Positions 21,243-29,585 of a DNA stretch of 64,000 nt are shown here, one piece after another. Under the pieces are notes generated by a model. That model did no database searches. It was not told the DNA's origin and saw only the letters and a list, made by a program, of their open reading frames with translations. The DNA is from Bacillota bacterium (lineage in GTDB: Bacteria > Bacillota > Clostridia > Oscillospirales > Acutalibacteraceae): positions 1 through 64,000 of the forward strand of contig JAEZGM010000002.1 of the NCBI GenBank assembly GCA_023416955.1. The letters run 5' to 3'. Position numbers and translations under genes: made by a program. Position 1 is the first letter of the stretch; every line of letters starts with the position of its first letter.

Positions 21243-23663
21243 TTGAAAATGAATAAAATGAGGAAGTTGCATTTGCGCATGTTTTCATTTATCTTAACCC
21301 TCACGATATTGGCAGGATGTGTATACGGTTCTGCAGCAGCGGACACTGTCAGTTCCGACCATGTGGATCGCCAAAATGGGAATTCGGTCGAGCGTGTATA
21401 TGACAGTGGAAATGTAACTTTATCCAACCAGGTTAAAGCGGAAAAGAACAATGTTTTTACAATCAAATTGAACGTGAAGATAAAAGACATAGCCAAGCTC
21501 TCTTCTCAAGCGGATGCAGCTCCTTCCGGCACAGGCAGTTCAACGGGTTCATCTTCGGTTTCCTCAACCGTCGAAAGCACGGTTGATTCGGCTCCTGTTT
21601 CCTCAACTGTTGAAAGCACGGCCGGTACGGTTTCCGCTGCTTCGGCTCCGGAGAGTGCGGCAATATCAGTTTCTGCTTCCTCTGACACTACCGGTTCAAC
21701 TGTTTCAGCATCCGATTCCTCGGCAGCTGAAAGCACAGATGCTACCGCTCCAAGTTTTCCCGCTGCAGAAATTAAAACCACCGCGGCTCGTACCATGTTG
21801 GCACGCGCGGATGAGGAGCCTCAGCAGGAAGAAACAACTTACGAAGTGCGTTACTATATTCAGCCCGGATTTGAAGTGGACGAAGCATCCATTCCCGACA
21901 CTGCGGTCTTAGAAGACGGGCAGTACGTATCGTGGCCCGACTTGACCGCTGAGAATATCAGCACTTTCTCAGGCAGTTTAAAATTGAGGGCGGCAGCAGC
22001 TGAAGATGGCACGGATGTTTCAGCTGTGAATACAGAAGACCAATCCGGTGTGTATCAGGCCGGTGAAGCAGTGTACCTGTTTGCACAGACGAGTTTAGTG
22101 CAGGATGAAATAAAACCCGCGATTACATGGACGCGCTCGAAAGAGGGGTCAAAGAAAGAGAGAGAGGTCAAAATCGGCGTTGCGGACACAAATTGGGACT
22201 GGACAACAGCCGCCTCAATAAAGACTTCTCTGACAGATTCATTGAAAATTTGGGATGCCGGAACCCCAAATCAATATTATAGTGACTATACCGGAAGTGA
22301 AACAACCAAATATTCAGCGGCTACATGGGAAGAACTGTCTGGCGGAATGAATTTGCGCCGCTTCCGTGGGACATTCACTCTTCCAGGCGATTTCAAGTCC
22401 ACGGATACAGTCCAGTACCGCTCCGTGAATCAGGCTCAATACAGCAGTATTAACGGAGGAAACGTGATTCCAATCAATGACGATATTTTCATTTTCTGTT
22501 ATCCGAAGGGCACGACTCTGAGCAATAGTAACTATTTAAACTATCTTGCATTTTGGTCTGGAACCAGTGGGAAAAGAGATAAAACGGACGGAACTGACCA
22601 AAATGGAGCATACAAATCCTTCCACGGAATCGATTCTACTTTAGCTCACAGAACATCTGCGAGTCAGTCGATCATGAAGCTCACAGACGGCTGGTATGTG
22701 GAAGCTGATTTGAATAATATCGGCAAATTACTGTTTAAAAGAGATAGTTCTCCGGCTGGTAAAGAATATGTAATCGATATTTTCACACAGGAATATGCGG
22801 GCGGCGGCGGAATGGATCAGCCTGAAATTGTGATCAAGCACAATCCGGCCTCCGTACGGGCGTATCCCGACAATTACCAGACAATGTCCGGAGTGGCCGC
22901 TCCTCTTAATATTTTGAGCAATGACACCGTTTCTGTGGACACTACTCCTATTCCTTCTCTTCAGTTAGATACCGGTACTCTAACCGGCGATTCCGAAACG
23001 ACTCTGGTAAAAAATAGTGATGGAAACTATAGTGTTAAGCAAAACAGTGCGGTAATTGGAAGTCTGATCATTAATAGCGATGGCACCGGCACATTCACCC
23101 CCATAGACGGGTTCACCGGTACAGTGAAATTTAACTATACAGCGTTCTGTAACTATTATAACACGAAGTATAGCGACAAAGCATTGGTGACCATTCAGGT
23201 AAATGCATTTAAAGGACAGCTGATTATCAGTAAAACAATTACTGCAAAGTATCCCGCGCCTGCGGCTGTGAATGCCAGCCAGAGCTTCGTGTTTAAGATT
23301 GAACGCCGCGATACACAGAAAGGTTCAGTAGCGGACACTTTCTACGAAGTAATTACGCTTTCTGGCACTTTGACCGGCAGTAAGACCATCACGGGTTTGA
23401 AAAAGGGGTATTACACCGTTACGGAGCAGAGCGGAGACGCATGGCGGTATTCCCAGACTGCAGTCGCTGACAATGACAATTCTGTGGGCACGAACGCAGA
23501 TGGCACGGTGAATATCGGAAGAGTAACGTCAGCCCCCGGTGCGGCTGTAACAACTTACTTTGGCACTGCGGCAAATCCCGCAGCGGTTGGTTTCACAAAC
23601 AGGCTTGACAAGAGTCAATGGCTCGGTGATACAACAGTTGTTGTCAATACCATCCAGCAATGA
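21243..23663 (+). CDS. Large secreted surface protein (806 aa) of the SipW locus
   Basis: I do not recognise a named family. The N-terminus is a signal peptide (basic start, hydrophobic helix, LAGCVYGSAAA region, so either a lipobox LAGC or a type I site after SAA). Residues about 90-190 are a Ser/Thr/Ala/Val-rich low-complexity region with repeated STVEST units. The middle (about 280-520) is a large predicted beta-rich region without known motifs. Residues about 540-660 (NILSNDTV, then DGTGTFTPIDGFTGTVKFNY) match the cadherin/Ig-like repeat found in bacterial adhesins. Residues about 665-760 (SFVFKIERRD ... GLKKGYYTVTEQ) look like a Cna-B-type prealbumin domain. No LPXTG motif or terminal membrane helix follows. 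TTG 21243 follows GAGGAG by 6 nt; ATG 21249 is an alternative. First gene of the locus. Confidence 0.75.
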   Translation: MKMNKMRKLHLRMFSFILTLTILAGCVYGSAAADTVSSDHVDRQNGNSVERVYDSGNVTLSNQVKAEKNNVFTIKLNVKIKDIAKLSSQADAAPSGTGSSTGSSSVSSTVESTVDSAPVSSTVESTAGTVSAASAPESAAISVSASSDTTGSTVSASDSSAAESTDATAPSFPAAEIKTTAARTMLARADEEPQQEETTYEVRYYIQPGFEVDEASIPDTAVLEDGQYVSWPDLTAENISTFSGSLKLRAAAAEDGTDVSAVNTEDQSGVYQAGEAVYLFAQTSLVQDEIKPAITWTRSKEGSKKEREVKIGVADTNWDWTTAASIKTSLTDSLKIWDAGTPNQYYSDYTGSETTKYSAATWEELSGGMNLRRFRGTFTLPGDFKSTDTVQYRSVNQAQYSSINGGNVIPINDDIFIFCYPKGTTLSNSNYLNYLAFWSGTSGKRDKTDGTDQNGAYKSFHGIDSTLAHRTSASQSIMKLTDGWYVEADLNNIGKLLFKRDSSPAGKEYVIDIFTQEYAGGGGMDQPEIVIKHNPASVRAYPDNYQTMSGVAAPLNILSNDTVSVDTTPIPSLQLDTGTLTGDSETTLVKNSDGNYSVKQNSAVIGSLIINSDGTGTFTPIDGFTGTVKFNYTAFCNYYNTKYSDKALVTIQVNAFKGQLIISKTITAKYPAPAAVNASQSFVFKIERRDTQKGSVADTFYEVITLSGTLTGSKTITGLKKGYYTVTEQSGDAWRYSQTAVADNDNSVGTNADGTVNIGRVTSAPGAAVTTYFGTAANPAAVGFTNRLDKSQWLGDTTVVVNTIQQ

Positions 23664-23727
23664 AGTCTAGTGCAAATACCGCTGTGCGCTGCAAGAATGG
23701 CAATCCTGATGAACTTCGGAGGCAAAT

Positions 23728-24267
23728 GTGAATAAAGCAGGAAAAATAATCGGAAAAGTTATTTCGACAATCGCTCTGATCGGTTTGGTGATTTTGGCCG
23801 TGGTTGTCGCGGGCCCAAGGATTATCGGCTGGCAGCCTTACGAAGTGCTGAGTGGCAGTATGGAGCCTACCTATCATGTTGGCAGCGTGATTTACGTTCG
23901 GAAAACGGCCCCGCAGGAAATTAGGGTGAATGATCCGATTACCTTTTATCTGGAGGACGGCACCACAGTTGTAACCCACCGGGCTGTAAAAATCGATGCG
24001 CAGAAACAGCTTATTTACACCAAAGGCGATGCCAATAATGTTCAGGACGGCGGTGCCACCCCTTATTCACGTTTGATCGGTAAGCCGATGTTTTCTATTC
24101 CCGGAATGGGGTATGTAACCGCGATAATGAATACCAGGCAGGGCTTGATTATTGTCGCAACGCTCTTTATCTGCATGACGATTCTCACTTTTCTGCCCGA
24201 CATGCTTATGAAAAAGAGCAAAAGTAAAGGCGAACCCGCACTCGATGACCAATCAAAAGGAGGTTAA
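23728..24267 (+). CDS. sipW: Signal peptidase I, SipW (archaeal/ER) type
   Basis: A 179-residue membrane signal peptidase. It has an N-terminal membrane helix (residues 10-29), catalytic Ser44 in LSGSMEP, and His84 in VVTHRA where the ordinary bacterial type has lysine; this Ser/His pair defines the ER/SipW subtype. The conserved Asp is in YTKGDANN. A second hydrophobic segment (about 140-160) and a basic tail follow. In Bacillus, SipW processes TasA and TapA; here it is followed directly by three genes whose products carry SipW-type signals, so they are its likely substrates. The start is GTG 23728, 7 nt after GGAGG. Confidence 0.93.
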   Translation: MNKAGKIIGKVISTIALIGLVILAVVVAGPRIIGWQPYEVLSGSMEPTYHVGSVIYVRKTAPQEIRVNDPITFYLEDGTTVVTHRAVKIDAQKQLIYTKGDANNVQDGGATPYSRLIGKPMFSIPGMGYVTAIMNTRQGLIIVATLFICMTILTFLPDMLMKKSKSKGEPALDDQSKGG

Positions 24268-24270
24268 AGC

Positions 24271-24888
24271 ATGAAACTAAAGATGAAGGTGCGCAAGAAA
24301 ATCATTTTGCTTTCCTCAGCGATTGTACTTGTTGCTTTGGTTGCGGTTGGAAGTACGACGGCATATCTGCAAAGCGGCACCCCAAAAACGACAAACAATT
24401 TTGTCGCACCCGTTGCGGATATTCAAATTATTGAAAATTCGAGCTCCTTTCAATTCGATACGAATCTGACAGCAATTAAGCAAGTCCGTATTCAAAATGT
24501 TAAGCATGATAATCAGTCAATTCCGGTTTACATTCGCGTGAAGCTGGTTCCAATTTGGCGGCACGCGGGAACCGGCGAAGGCACCGGCGTTCCGGTTACC
24601 GGTCTTACCTATGGGTATGGAGCCGATGGCACAGGCAGCGCTCCAATAACCCCTTGGGTTTACCATCAGGCTGACGACTATTATTATTATAAAACCCCTG
24701 TTGCTCCGGATCAATTTACAGAGTACCTCATTGGCAAGGTGAGTGTAACACAGGCGGCAAATCAGCCGGATTCCAGCCTCGAGGTTCAGGTTATTGCGGA
24801 TTCCATTCAAGCGGATGGAAAAACGGCTACCGGGGACTCCGCTGCAAAATCCACATGGGGTGTTGACCCGCAAACACTGACAAACTGA
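24271..24888 (+). CDS. SipW-signal secreted subunit 1 (TasA/camelysin-like)
   Basis: A 205-residue exported protein. The signal is a basic start, a hydrophobic helix and VGSTTAYLQSGTPKTTNNF, the SipW-processed pattern G-x-T-x-A-(Y/F) followed some 15 residues later by N-x-F. The mature part is beta-strand-rich and carries DDYYYYKTP near residue 135 and VIADSIQADG near the end; both phrases recur in subunits 2 and 3. It starts 4 nt after sipW, with AAAGGAGG before the ATG, so it is co-translated with the peptidase. It may form or cap a surface fibre like TasA/TapA; polymerisation is inference. Confidence 0.82.
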   Translation: MKLKMKVRKKIILLSSAIVLVALVAVGSTTAYLQSGTPKTTNNFVAPVADIQIIENSSSFQFDTNLTAIKQVRIQNVKHDNQSIPVYIRVKLVPIWRHAGTGEGTGVPVTGLTYGYGADGTGSAPITPWVYHQADDYYYYKTPVAPDQFTEYLIGKVSVTQAANQPDSSLEVQVIADSIQADGKTATGDSAAKSTWGVDPQTLTN

Positions 24889-24947
24889 TTTTATCCATTC
24901 ACCGCGTCGCTGCGGAAAAAATAAAATTATTCAGGGGGAAAATTATT

Positions 24948-25490
24948 GTGAAGAAGAAAATTGTATTGGGTTTAACAGCATTAGTTCTCGTTGTCGGCTT
25001 AACCATCGGTGGCACTCTCGCATACATGCAGTCCACAACGGACACAAAGGTAAACACATTTACGATTGGCAGCGTCAAGCTAACTTTGGACGAAACCTAT
25101 GTGCAAAATTCTCAGTTAATTCCCGGTTCTACCATTTCTAAAACACCGGTTCTGACTGTCAAAGGCGGCAGCGAAGCGTCCTTTGTCAGAGCAAAAATTG
25201 AAGTTCCTGCAAAACTTGCAGCATTAGTCGATATCAATGTTGATTCTGCTAAGTGGGAGAAGAAAGCGGATGGCTACTATTATCTGAATTCCGGCGCAAT
25301 ACCCAAAAATTCTGCCAATACTGTTCTTCCTGCCCTTTTTTCGGCTGTTACAGTAAAAACATCTGTTACCAATGAGCAACTGGCAGCACTGTCGGCTGAT
25401 GACCTCAAGGTTTCTATTACCGGATATGCAATTCAGGCAGCGAACTTTGCTGATGAAACAGCCGCATGGAAGGCATTTACAGCGGCATAA
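24948..25490 (+). CDS. SipW-signal secreted subunit 2 (TasA/camelysin-like)
   Basis: A 180-residue exported protein with MKKKIVLGLTALVLVVGLTI as hydrophobic signal and IGGTLAYMQSTTDTKVNTF as the SipW site, followed by GSVKLTLDE at the start of the mature domain. Shared phrases with the other subunits are DGYYYLNSG and ITGYAIQAANF. It lacks cysteines. Start GTG 24948 with a GGGGGAAA site upstream. It is closest in layout to CalY/TasA-type subunits. It lies between subunits 1 and 3 with gaps of 59 and 83 nt, so all belong to one operon. Confidence 0.85.
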   Translation: MKKKIVLGLTALVLVVGLTIGGTLAYMQSTTDTKVNTFTIGSVKLTLDETYVQNSQLIPGSTISKTPVLTVKGGSEASFVRAKIEVPAKLAALVDINVDSAKWEKKADGYYYLNSGAIPKNSANTVLPALFSAVTVKTSVTNEQLAALSADDLKVSITGYAIQAANFADETAAWKAFTAA

Positions 25491-25573
25491 ATTTCAATTT
25501 ATCCCTTAAAGTTCGCAGGGGTTGAGGCTCAGCCCTGTACCGTATAAAACTTCCCAATGAGAGGAGGAATATC

Positions 25574-26197
25574 ATGAAAAAAAAGGTTGCAATCATTGCA
25601 ACTGCGGTGATTATTGTTGCTGCACTCGCAGTAGGTGGAACGCTCGCATTTTTCACCGATAAAGGCACAGTGCAAAATGTTATAACGATGGGTGATGTGC
25701 GCATTAAGCTGACAGAACCTGCTTTCGATGAAGCAACAGATGGTGCTTTGAAGATGGGCAGTATAATGCCCGGGCAAATAATCAGCAAGGATCCCACAAT
25801 TACCAACACAGGCAGCCACGATGCGTATATCCGCTGCAAGGTTACTGTTACAGGGTTTCCGGAAAAAAATGTTGAAAAAGAATTGATTTCCGGATTAAAT
25901 ATCGATAAAACAAAGTGGGCACCGGCAGGGGATGGCTATTATTATTATCAAAGCGTGCTGCCAAAGAAACCAGCCGAAGGGGATTCCGTGGTGCAGCTTT
26001 TTGATAGCGTAAAAATTCCGGAGCAGTGGGGCGATTCTCTTGCCAATACAGAGTTTAAAATTAATATTACTGCGGAAGCAATTCAGGCTGATCACTTTAC
26101 CCCGCATAAGACGAATGACGTTATTGACGGTTGGAACTACAGCACCGGTTCCGCAGTAGAGCCTGAGTCAGCACCGCCGGTAAGCAGTGCGCCATGA
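25574..26197 (+). CDS. SipW-signal secreted subunit 3 (TasA/camelysin-like)
   Basis: A 207-residue exported protein with the clearest SipW signal of the three: a hydrophobic helix, then VGGTLAFFTDKGTVQNVITM and GDVRIKLTEP. Shared phrases are DGYYYYQSVLP and ITAEAIQADHF. Near the mature N-terminus GSIMPGQIISKDPTITNTGS matches the camelysin/TasA strand that reads PG-x-x-(I/V)-x-K-D-x-x-(I/V)-x-N-x-G. A Pro/Ser tail (SAPPVSSAP) ends the chain. GAGAGGAGG (25558-25566) lies before ATG 25574. Confidence 0.87.
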   Translation: MKKKVAIIATAVIIVAALAVGGTLAFFTDKGTVQNVITMGDVRIKLTEPAFDEATDGALKMGSIMPGQIISKDPTITNTGSHDAYIRCKVTVTGFPEKNVEKELISGLNIDKTKWAPAGDGYYYYQSVLPKKPAEGDSVVQLFDSVKIPEQWGDSLANTEFKINITAEAIQADHFTPHKTNDVIDGWNYSTGSAVEPESAPPVSSAP

Positions 26198-26292
26198 ATC
26201 GGTTTTTCCTTTAGAGTACAAATTTTACGCATATTATGAGCAACGTGGAAAAGCGGAAGAAACTGGCTGCCATGTTGAAAGGGAATGATGCA

Positions 26293-27189
26293 ATGAAAAT
26301 CGGTTCCAAAAACAAATTGAAGCGGATTGCACTCATCTCTGTTGCGGCCGCGGTGAGCGCAGCCTGCAGCCCGCTGCCCGTTTACGCCGCGGCACTGCCG
26401 GAAAAATCCGTAAAGGTTATCTATACTGGAGACGGCTCCACCACAACAGTCGGCGTTGAAAACGCGCAGAATCTGGATACATTCCTGAATCTGATGCCAA
26501 ACGCTTCCACGAAGCCGCAGGAAATTTATGTTGTAAATAAAAGTAGCAAGCAGATGAAGGTTTATTTTCAGGCAGTGTCCGCGAACGGACAAAACGCCGC
26601 GGTGGATTTGCTGCAGGAGCTGGATCTGAAAATTACGTTCCAAATGGATGATACCGGCGCGGAAACCGTCCTGTATGACGGAAAAGCCTCCGGAAATGCT
26701 TCCAATGCCAGCACAAACTCCAAGCAGGTAACGGATATTACGAAAAGAATACCTTTGGGCTTTGTGTACGGAAAAACGACGTCCGGCGTTTTGAGAGCGA
26801 CCCTGACTGCACCGGAGACAATGGACAATACGTTTGCCAACGCAAACGCGAGTATTGATTGGGTGTTTCAGTTTGAGCTCGCCGACCCAACCAAGCCCGG
26901 CGGAGGCGGCGGTGGCGGCGGTGGGGGAGGAACACCTGTTAGTACCGGTGTTGACGGTACCGCGACATCAATCCCTACTGAAAGCATTTCTCCGGACAGC
27001 ACGCCGCAGGGAGGACCCGCAATCTCCGCTGTTCCGATTACGGAAGTGATCCCCAATGAAAACGTACCGCTTTCAAAGCCGCCAAAGACCGGTGAATCCT
27101 CCGCTTTCCTGTGGATTGCGTTGGTGGCCGCGCTTGTGGGCTGCATTGGTTTCGTCGCCTCCAGAGGGCGAATGAAGTCGTCGAAATAA
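26293..27189 (+). CDS. Cell-wall-anchored surface protein with PPKTG sorting signal
   Basis: A 298-residue exported protein with a signal peptide (basic start, hydrophobic helix, VYA-A cleavage region) and a beta-rich domain. Domain landmarks are VKVIYTGDGSTTTVGVENAQ, then EIYVVNKSSKQMKVYFQ and SIDWVFQFEL. A run of eleven glycines comes next, followed by a Pro/Ser/Thr-rich stalk and a C-terminal sorting signal: PPKTGE, a membrane helix (LWIALVAALVGCIGF) and a basic tail. PPKTG is a variant of the sortase LPXTG motif; no sortase is encoded in the window. I chose ATG 26293 because AAAGGGA (26278-26284) lies 8 nt before it. The frame is open back to ATG 26236, which has no ribosome binding site but would add 19 residues. 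Last gene of the locus. Confidence 0.8.
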   Translation: MKIGSKNKLKRIALISVAAAVSAACSPLPVYAAALPEKSVKVIYTGDGSTTTVGVENAQNLDTFLNLMPNASTKPQEIYVVNKSSKQMKVYFQAVSANGQNAAVDLLQELDLKITFQMDDTGAETVLYDGKASGNASNASTNSKQVTDITKRIPLGFVYGKTTSGVLRATLTAPETMDNTFANANASIDWVFQFELADPTKPGGGGGGGGGGGTPVSTGVDGTATSIPTESISPDSTPQGGPAISAVPITEVIPNENVPLSKPPKTGESSAFLWIALVAALVGCIGFVASRGRMKSSK

Positions 27190-27208
27190 ATAAAAAGCAT
27201 ATGTGCAG

Positions 27209-27245
27209 AACTCCCACTGTAAATTTTCGCAGCGGGAGTTTTTTG
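27209..27245 (+). terminator. Terminator of the SipW locus
   Basis: AACTCCCACTG (27209-27219) pairs with CAGCGGGAGTT (27230-27240), one mismatch, followed by TTTTT. Confidence 0.88.
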
Positions 27246-27277
27246 CATTTGAAGTCAATTCTTTATTCCGTTAGAAT

Positions 27278-27348
27278 TATAATCAGTTAACTTTAGAAAA
27301 CATCCAAGAAAATGGTGATTGGTTCTGTTTTCAAATTAGCTGACTATA
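27278..27348. repeat. Family C palindromic repeat, copy C1 (71 bp)
   Basis: Ends TATAATCAGTTAAC and TTAGCTGACTATA, centre AAAACATCCAAGAAAATGG followed by a pairing GATTGGTTCTGTTTT. It is the same length and nearly the same sequence as C2 and C3. Confidence 0.85.
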
Positions 27349-27424
27349 TTACAGTGGATTGACATAAGAATTCCCCAAATTGCACAGTTTCGGGAAAATG
27401 ACAGGGGTTCGATGAAATTTATGG

Positions 27425-27453
27425 TTGACGAAAGGCCGAAAATAGGTTAAAAT
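27425..27453 (+). promoter_or_regulatory. Promoter of the TrpXYZ-like operon
   Basis: TTGACG (27425-27430), 17 nt, TAAAAT (27448-27453), about 75 nt before the first gene. Confidence 0.65.
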
Positions 27454-27530
27454 AAATTAATTGATTTAAAGCAGTAAAGCAACTGAAACTTTAAATGGAT
27501 AAAGTTGTAATTTGAGAGGATGGGTTTCTT

Positions 27531-28568
27531 ATGAAAAGAGCGGTCGCCTTCCTTTTGGCGGGTATTATGGCGATTTCCGCAACGGCGTGTTCGTCGACCG
27601 GCACCACGACGGCGTCGTCCCAGAGCAGCGGTTCAGCGTCAGCTGCTTCGGCTGCGGAACAGAAGAAATTTAAAATCGGCGTTGTTCAGCTGGTGGAGCA
27701 CCCCGCGTTGGATGCCGCTTATAAAGGCTTTGTTGACGGCCTGAAAGAAGCCGGCTATGTGGATGGTCAGAATATCGCGCTTGACTATCAGAATGCACAG
27801 GGTGAACAGGCGAACTGCCAGACAATCGCGACGAAACTCGTGAATGATAAATCGGATTTAATTCTTGCAATTGCGACCCCGGCGGCACAGGCGGTTGCCA
27901 ACGCGACGAAGGACATTCCGATCCTTGTAACCGCTGTGACCGACCCGGCCGACGCAAAGCTGGTGAAGTCAAACACCGCCCCCGGCGGCAATGTGAGCGG
28001 TACCTCGGACCTGACTCCGGTAGATGATCAGATTAAATTAATCAAGCAACTTCTTCCCGATGCAAAGAAAATCGGTTTGCTTTACTGCTCCAGTGAGTCA
28101 AACTCGAAATTTCAGATTGAAATTGCGAAAAAATCCGCCGCGGCGCTCGGTTTAGAAACGGTAGAGGCTACGGTTTCCAATTCCAATGAAATTCAACAGG
28201 TAACACAGTCCCTTGTCGGCAAAGTACAGGCAATCTATGCGCCTACCGACAACATGATTGCGGCGGGTATGACCACGGTTTCCATGGTGACACAGCAAGC
28301 CAAAATTCCGGTTGTCGTGGGGGAATCAGGAATGGTGGATAAGGGCGGCATCGCTACTTACGGAATCAATTACTATGATCTCGGATTGATTACTGCAAAA
28401 CAGGCGGTCAAAATTTTGAAGGATGGCGCAAAACCGGCCGATATGCCTATTGAATATTCAAAGGACAATGCATTGACGCTGAACAAAGATGTCGCGGCAA
28501 AAATAGGCATCACCATCCCGCAGGAGCTTCTGGATAAAGCGGCATCCCAGAGCACTTCCTCTAAATAA
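27531..28568 (+). CDS. ABC transporter substrate-binding lipoprotein, TrpX-like (DUF534/PF04392 type)
   Basis: A 345-residue lipoprotein with signal ending S-A-T-A-C, a Ser/Ala linker and the periplasmic-binding-like fold of the ABC_sub_bind family. Landmarks are IGVVQLVEHPALDAAYKGF near residue 50, ILAIATPAAQAVANAT near 110, PGGNVSGTSDL near 150 and IYAPTDNMIAAGM near 240. Related streptococcal loci (trpXYZ) import tryptophan, and others are of unknown specificity; no T-box or trp attenuator is seen here to support tryptophan. GAGAGG precedes ATG 27531 by about 11 nt. First of three genes. Confidence 0.87.
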   Translation: MKRAVAFLLAGIMAISATACSSTGTTTASSQSSGSASAASAAEQKKFKIGVVQLVEHPALDAAYKGFVDGLKEAGYVDGQNIALDYQNAQGEQANCQTIATKLVNDKSDLILAIATPAAQAVANATKDIPILVTAVTDPADAKLVKSNTAPGGNVSGTSDLTPVDDQIKLIKQLLPDAKKIGLLYCSSESNSKFQIEIAKKSAAALGLETVEATVSNSNEIQQVTQSLVGKVQAIYAPTDNMIAAGMTTVSMVTQQAKIPVVVGESGMVDKGGIATYGINYYDLGLITAKQAVKILKDGAKPADMPIEYSKDNALTLNKDVAAKIGITIPQELLDKAASQSTSSK

Positions 28569-28596
28569 AACGAACGAACGAAAAATACAATCTGCG

Positions 28597-28623
28597 TGGC
28601 GATAGGGGAAATTTCTCTATCGC
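28597..28623 (+). other. Intercistronic hairpin after the binding-protein gene
   Basis: GGCGATAGGGGAAA pairs with TTTCTCTATCGC, a near-perfect stem with no T tract after it. Such a hairpin between a binding-protein gene and its permease is a common mRNA-stabiliser that favours the first cistron; that role is inference. Confidence 0.5.
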
Positions 28624-28652
28624 TCACGTTGCGTTAAGGAGAGAATTGATAT

Positions 28653-29585
28653 ATGGAATTCATACAGCCGCTTTTCGGAGCGATTCAAGGTGCGCTGGCA
28701 CAGGGTGTCCTTTGGGGCATCATGACACTGGGCGTATATATTACGTTTCGCGTACTGGATTTCCCCGACCTGACGGTTGACGGCAGCTTTGCAACGGGCG
28801 GCGTGATTTCGGCGGTCATGATCGCAAACGGCGCAAATGTATGGTTGTCGCTGCTGGTCGCCGCTTTGGGCGGCATGGCGTGCGGGTTTATCACCGGATT
28901 TTTACATACAAAACTGAAAATCCCGGGTATTCTGGCCGGAATTCTGACCATGTTGGCACTGTATTCGATTAATCTGCATATTTCAAACGGGTCTTCGAAC
29001 CTTCCTCTGCTCGGTGTGGAAACACTGTTTACCAAGGCCTTTGCTTTGGTTCCCGGTGTAAGCGCCTATTTGGTTTCCCTGATAATCGGCCTTGTAATTA
29101 CCGGTTGCGTCATTGCGTTGCTTTACTGGTTATTCGGTACGGAAGTCGGTTCCGCAATCCGTGCAACCGGCAACAATGAGTATATGGTGCGCGCGCTGGG
29201 CGCAAACACCGATACCATGAAAATTATCGGCTTGGTACTCAGCAACGGTCTGGTGGCACTTTCCGGCGGTCTGGTTGCTCAAAATCAAGGTTATGCAGAT
29301 GTCGGAATGGGCACAGGCAGCATTATGATCGGTCTGGCGTCCGTTATTATCGGCGAAGTGATCATGGGGAACCGCTTCTCGTTTGCCTATAAACTGATAT
29401 CCGTCGTAGTCGGCTCGGTTATCTATCGAATTATTATCGCGGTTGTTCTTTACTTTGGCTTTAAAGCGACCGATCTGAAGCTGCTGACCTCCATTGTGGT
29501 GGCAGTCGCTCTCGCGATTCCGGTCGTAAAGAAAAGATTTTTCAGCAAGCCAAAGGCTTCGGCAGACGGGGAGGAACTGGAATGA
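28653..29585 (+). CDS. ABC transporter permease, TrpY-like
   Basis: A 310-residue membrane protein of the branched-chain amino-acid/sugar permease family (BPD_transp_2), with eight or nine hydrophobic segments. The coupling-loop region is GSAIRATGNNEYMVRALGAN (about residues 165-185), and the TFRVLDFPDLTVDGSFATGG segment near residue 30 is the hallmark of the TrpY-type subgroup. AAGGAGAG lies before ATG 28653. Its stop overlaps the ATPase start by 4 nt (ATGA). Confidence 0.9.
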   Translation: MEFIQPLFGAIQGALAQGVLWGIMTLGVYITFRVLDFPDLTVDGSFATGGVISAVMIANGANVWLSLLVAALGGMACGFITGFLHTKLKIPGILAGILTMLALYSINLHISNGSSNLPLLGVETLFTKAFALVPGVSAYLVSLIIGLVITGCVIALLYWLFGTEVGSAIRATGNNEYMVRALGANTDTMKIIGLVLSNGLVALSGGLVAQNQGYADVGMGTGSIMIGLASVIIGEVIMGNRFSFAYKLISVVVGSVIYRIIIAVVLYFGFKATDLKLLTSIVVAVALAIPVVKKRFFSKPKASADGEELE

